This document shows positions 4,751 to 6,655 of a stretch of DNA of 6,655 bases, piece by piece. This DNA is from Candidatus Auribacterota bacterium (lineage in GTDB: Bacteria > Auribacterota > Tritonobacteria > UBA1439), in assembly GCA_026391995.1 (NCBI GenBank), contig JAPLCY010000184.1, positions 1 through 6,655 on the forward strand. The letters are read 5' to 3'. The position numbers and the translations under genes are program-made. Within the stretch, counting starts at the first letter, position 1. Each line of letters starts with the position of its first letter. The notes beneath the pieces were generated by a model. It was not told the origin of the DNA. It was given only the letters and a program-made list of their open reading frames with translations, and searched no databases.

Positions 4751-6322
4751 ATGTACTGCGCGATCCATCTCCATGAGATGCTGCCATTCTCTTCGCCGCT
4801 CATGCTCCTGCCACTTCTTGCCCTCGCCAGAGCCGTGAAACCGCGCCGCTCCCTCGCGCGCAGATCCCCCTCGCACAGGCTTCACCACTCGGAGAAGCTC
4901 TGCGCCATCTTGCTCGATCGCGCCAACGACGCGATCCTCAGCATCGACCCTGCAACCGACGCGATAGTGAGTGCTAACCGCGCCGCGGAATCGCTCACAC
5001 GCTACACCGTGAAAGAGCTTCTCGGGATGAAACATCACGCCCTCTACCGCGCCGGCGAATGCGACAGGATCTATGCCGCCCTCCGCTCCTCGCCCGGCGG
5101 CTCATGCTCGCTGGAGCATGTCGAGATGCACGTCAAGGGGAATGACCGGAAAACGATCGAGATGAGCCTGAGCCTTGTCCCCTACGGGAAGGGAGAGATC
5201 ATCCTCGCGATATGTCGCGACATCACCCAGCGGCTCGTGAACGAGAACCGGATGCGGCAGCTCGTGAGCGTTGTCGAGGGGACCTCAGCGAGCGTCATCA
5301 TCACTGACCTCCACAACATGATCGTCTACGTGAACCCCGCGGCTACGAAGATGCTGGGCTACCGCGAGGATGAGATGCTTGGCTGTTCATCCACCACTTT
5401 CTTCGAGGGAATCATTGGCAACCCCCCCGACCTCGCCGGCATCATCGAACGCGAGGTGCGGCACGGCTACTGGGAGGGAGATCTGTTCAACCGCAGGAAA
5501 TCGGGCGAGGTGTTCCCCATATGCCTGCGGATGGCCGCAGTGCGGAATGACAAAGGCAATCTCATCGGCTACGCCGGCATCTCGGAGGATATCTCCCGCC
5601 GCAAACAGCTAGAGGAGGATCTGATCCAGAAAGAGAAACTTTCCGCGCTCGGCGAGCTTGTTTCGGCGATCGCCCACGAACTCAACAACCCGCTCACCGG
5701 GGTGCTCGGCTACGCGGAGATCATCCAGCAGTCGGATGCATGCCCGGGGGAGCTACAGGAAGACCTCCAGCGCCTCTACAAGGAGGCGATGCGCTGCCAG
5801 TGCCTCGTAAAAAACCTCCTGACCTTCGCCCGAAAAACCATACCGCACAAGGATTACCACAACATCAACGAGCTGATCATGAACACCCTCGATCTCAAGG
5901 ACTACCAGTTCAAGTCAGACAACATCGAGCTGGTCACCGCCCTGGACCGGGAAATCCCCCGCTGCCTCTTCGATCCCCATCAGGTCCAGCAGGTGCTCCT
6001 GAATATCCTCAACAACGCCCACTACGCCCTTCTCGAACGTCCCGCCGGCAGGCGCATCACCGTCACGAGCGCGCTCAGGGATGGATCATTGACAGTGCGG
6101 ATCAGCAACAACGGCCCCCACATCCCCCTGAGCCGCATCAACCGGATCTTCGATCCGTTTTTCAGCACCAAGGAGTTCGGGAAGGGTACGGGGCTTGGGC
6201 TCGCCATTACCCATGGGATCGTCAGGGACCACGGGGGAAAGATTACTGTGGAGAGCACGGAGGGCGGCGAGACGGCCTTTACCGTCGAGATCCCCTGTAC
6301 AGGCGAGCAGCCGCAGGGCTAA
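4751..6322 (+). CDS. PAS-PAS sensor histidine kinase
   Basis: This is a predicted two-component histidine kinase of 523 residues. A short hydrophobic stretch (about 10-27) followed by a basic segment suggests a single N-terminal membrane anchor, with no periplasmic sensor domain. A first PAS domain spans about 48-160 and a second about 170-283; the second has a PAC-like end (GYAGISEDISRRKQ). The dimerisation/phosphoacceptor helix carries AIAHELNNPLTG with His309. The ATP-binding domain has an N box (NILNNA, 418-423), an F box DPFFSTK (468-474) and a G2 box GKGTGLGLAI (477-486). Its G1 box reads SNNGPHI (452-458), where DxGxG is usual. ATG 4751 is chosen because GAGG lies eight bases upstream; a TTG at 4697 would add 18 unlikely residues. 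No response regulator is adjacent. The signal is unknown. The 3' end overlaps the convergent NUDIX gene by 44 bases. Confidence 0.93.
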   Translation: MYCAIHLHEMLPFSSPLMLLPLLALARAVKPRRSLARRSPSHRLHHSEKLCAILLDRANDAILSIDPATDAIVSANRAAESLTRYTVKELLGMKHHALYRAGECDRIYAALRSSPGGSCSLEHVEMHVKGNDRKTIEMSLSLVPYGKGEIILAICRDITQRLVNENRMRQLVSVVEGTSASVIITDLHNMIVYVNPAATKMLGYREDEMLGCSSTTFFEGIIGNPPDLAGIIEREVRHGYWEGDLFNRRKSGEVFPICLRMAAVRNDKGNLIGYAGISEDISRRKQLEEDLIQKEKLSALGELVSAIAHELNNPLTGVLGYAEIIQQSDACPGELQEDLQRLYKEAMRCQCLVKNLLTFARKTIPHKDYHNINELIMNTLDLKDYQFKSDNIELVTALDREIPRCLFDPHQVQQVLLNILNNAHYALLERPAGRRITVTSALRDGSLTVRISNNGPHIPLSRINRIFDPFFSTKEFGKGTGLGLAITHGIVRDHGGKITVESTEGGETAFTVEIPCTGEQPQG

Positions 6323-6655
6323 ACCTTTTTAGCCTGTGCTCGCTCCCTGACTTTTCAAGCACGCACTCATAGCAAGGGCTGCCCGGCCTGAGCACCATTT
6401 CCTTGATGATGAGAAGGTCGCTCGGGATGATCTCACCGCGCATCGCCTCGATCCGGTCGAGTGAAACCCAGCCCACTATCCCCTCGGTGTCGTTCAGGAT
6501 CTCCGTCGAGCGGGCATGGAGCTCGCACACGTGCAACAGGAAGTGTTTTACGACGCTCCCATTCTCAACCAGGTGTTCCGACACGCAGCCGCGGTACGCC
6601 TTGAATTCGGACTGGATCCCCGCCTCCTCCGCGATCTCGCGCGCCGCCGCCGCGG
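6279..6655 (-). CDS. NUDIX hydrolase, C-terminal part (truncated by window edge)
   Basis: The frame enters from the right edge and gives 124 residues to a TAA at 6279-6281. Its first residues read AAAAREIAEEAGI, the second half of the NUDIX box (REUXEEXGU); Glu6, Glu9 and Glu10 of this fragment include the metal-binding positions. The glycine and glutamate of the first half of the box lie outside the window. Downstream VKHFLLHVCEL and the acidic segment GWVSLDRIEAM fit the later strands and helix of the fold. Substrates of the family are nucleoside diphosphates linked to another moiety; the specific one cannot be inferred. A GTG at 6582-6584 lies inside the domain and is not the true start. 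The last 14 or so residues are encoded opposite the 3' end of the kinase gene, so the C-terminal tail may be poorly conserved. Confidence 0.87.
   Translation of the reverse strand, partial: AAAAREIAEEAGIQSEFKAYRGCVSEHLVENGSVVKHFLLHVCELHARSTEILNDTEGIVGWVSLDRIEAMRGEIIPSDLLIIKEMVLRPGSPCYECVLEKSGSEHRLKRFSPAAARLYRGSRR
6317..6334. terminator. Weak hairpin at the convergent kinase/NUDIX ends
   Basis: GGCTAAA (6317-6323) and TTTAGCC (6328-6334) form a perfect 7-bp stem with a four-base loop. The stem includes the kinase stop codon. The expected T-run after the stem is missing on both strands, so intrinsic termination would be inefficient. On the minus strand the hairpin falls inside the NUDIX reading frame. 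A role in ending kinase transcripts is possible but only weakly supported. Confidence 0.3.

Overview
This is a GC-rich bacterial chromosomal segment. The genes carry Shine-Dalgarno sites, the start codons are bacterial in type, the tRNA has an encoded CCA end, and the t6A genes are the bacterial tsaB/tsaE pair. Nothing in the window fixes the phylum. The strong third-position GC bias, which also creates long antisense shadow frames, and the mix of mtnA, thiL and tsaE would fit many Gram-negative-type or uncultured lineages.

Layout. Positions 1-330 hold RNA-level features only: an intact tRNA-Val(CAC) at 188-264, preceded by a near-identical duplicate of its upstream region plus the first 23 bases of the tRNA (1-59). 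A large composite palindrome (60-117) replaces the rest of the first tRNA copy. A further imperfect stem-loop lies between the tRNA and the next gene. Positions 331-4621 hold five genes, all on the minus strand. In transcription order they are a CPBP-family intramembrane protease, mtnA, thiL, tsaE and tsaB. mtnA and thiL share a 4-base GTGA stop/start overlap, thiL and tsaE overlap by 14 bases, and tsaB follows after 34 bases, so at least the last four look like one transcription unit. A 129-base divergent intergenic region separates this run from a plus-strand PAS-PAS histidine kinase (4751-6322). The kinase ends inside the 3' end of a convergent, window-truncated NUDIX hydrolase (6279-6655).

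How they work together. TsaE and TsaB are two parts of the machinery that adds the threonylcarbamoyl group of t6A37 to ANN-decoding tRNAs; their partners TsaC/TsaC2 and TsaD are not in the window. ThiL makes thiamine diphosphate, and MtnA isomerises methylthioribose-1-phosphate in methionine salvage. These are housekeeping functions sharing a transcript, not one pathway. The kinase has no response regulator in view and is an orphan as far as can be seen.

I found no convincing new defence, mobile or metabolic system. The most unusual part is the duplicated tRNA 5' region joined to the nested palindrome at 1-210. Smaller oddities are a degenerate G1 box in the kinase and atypical residues in TsaB.
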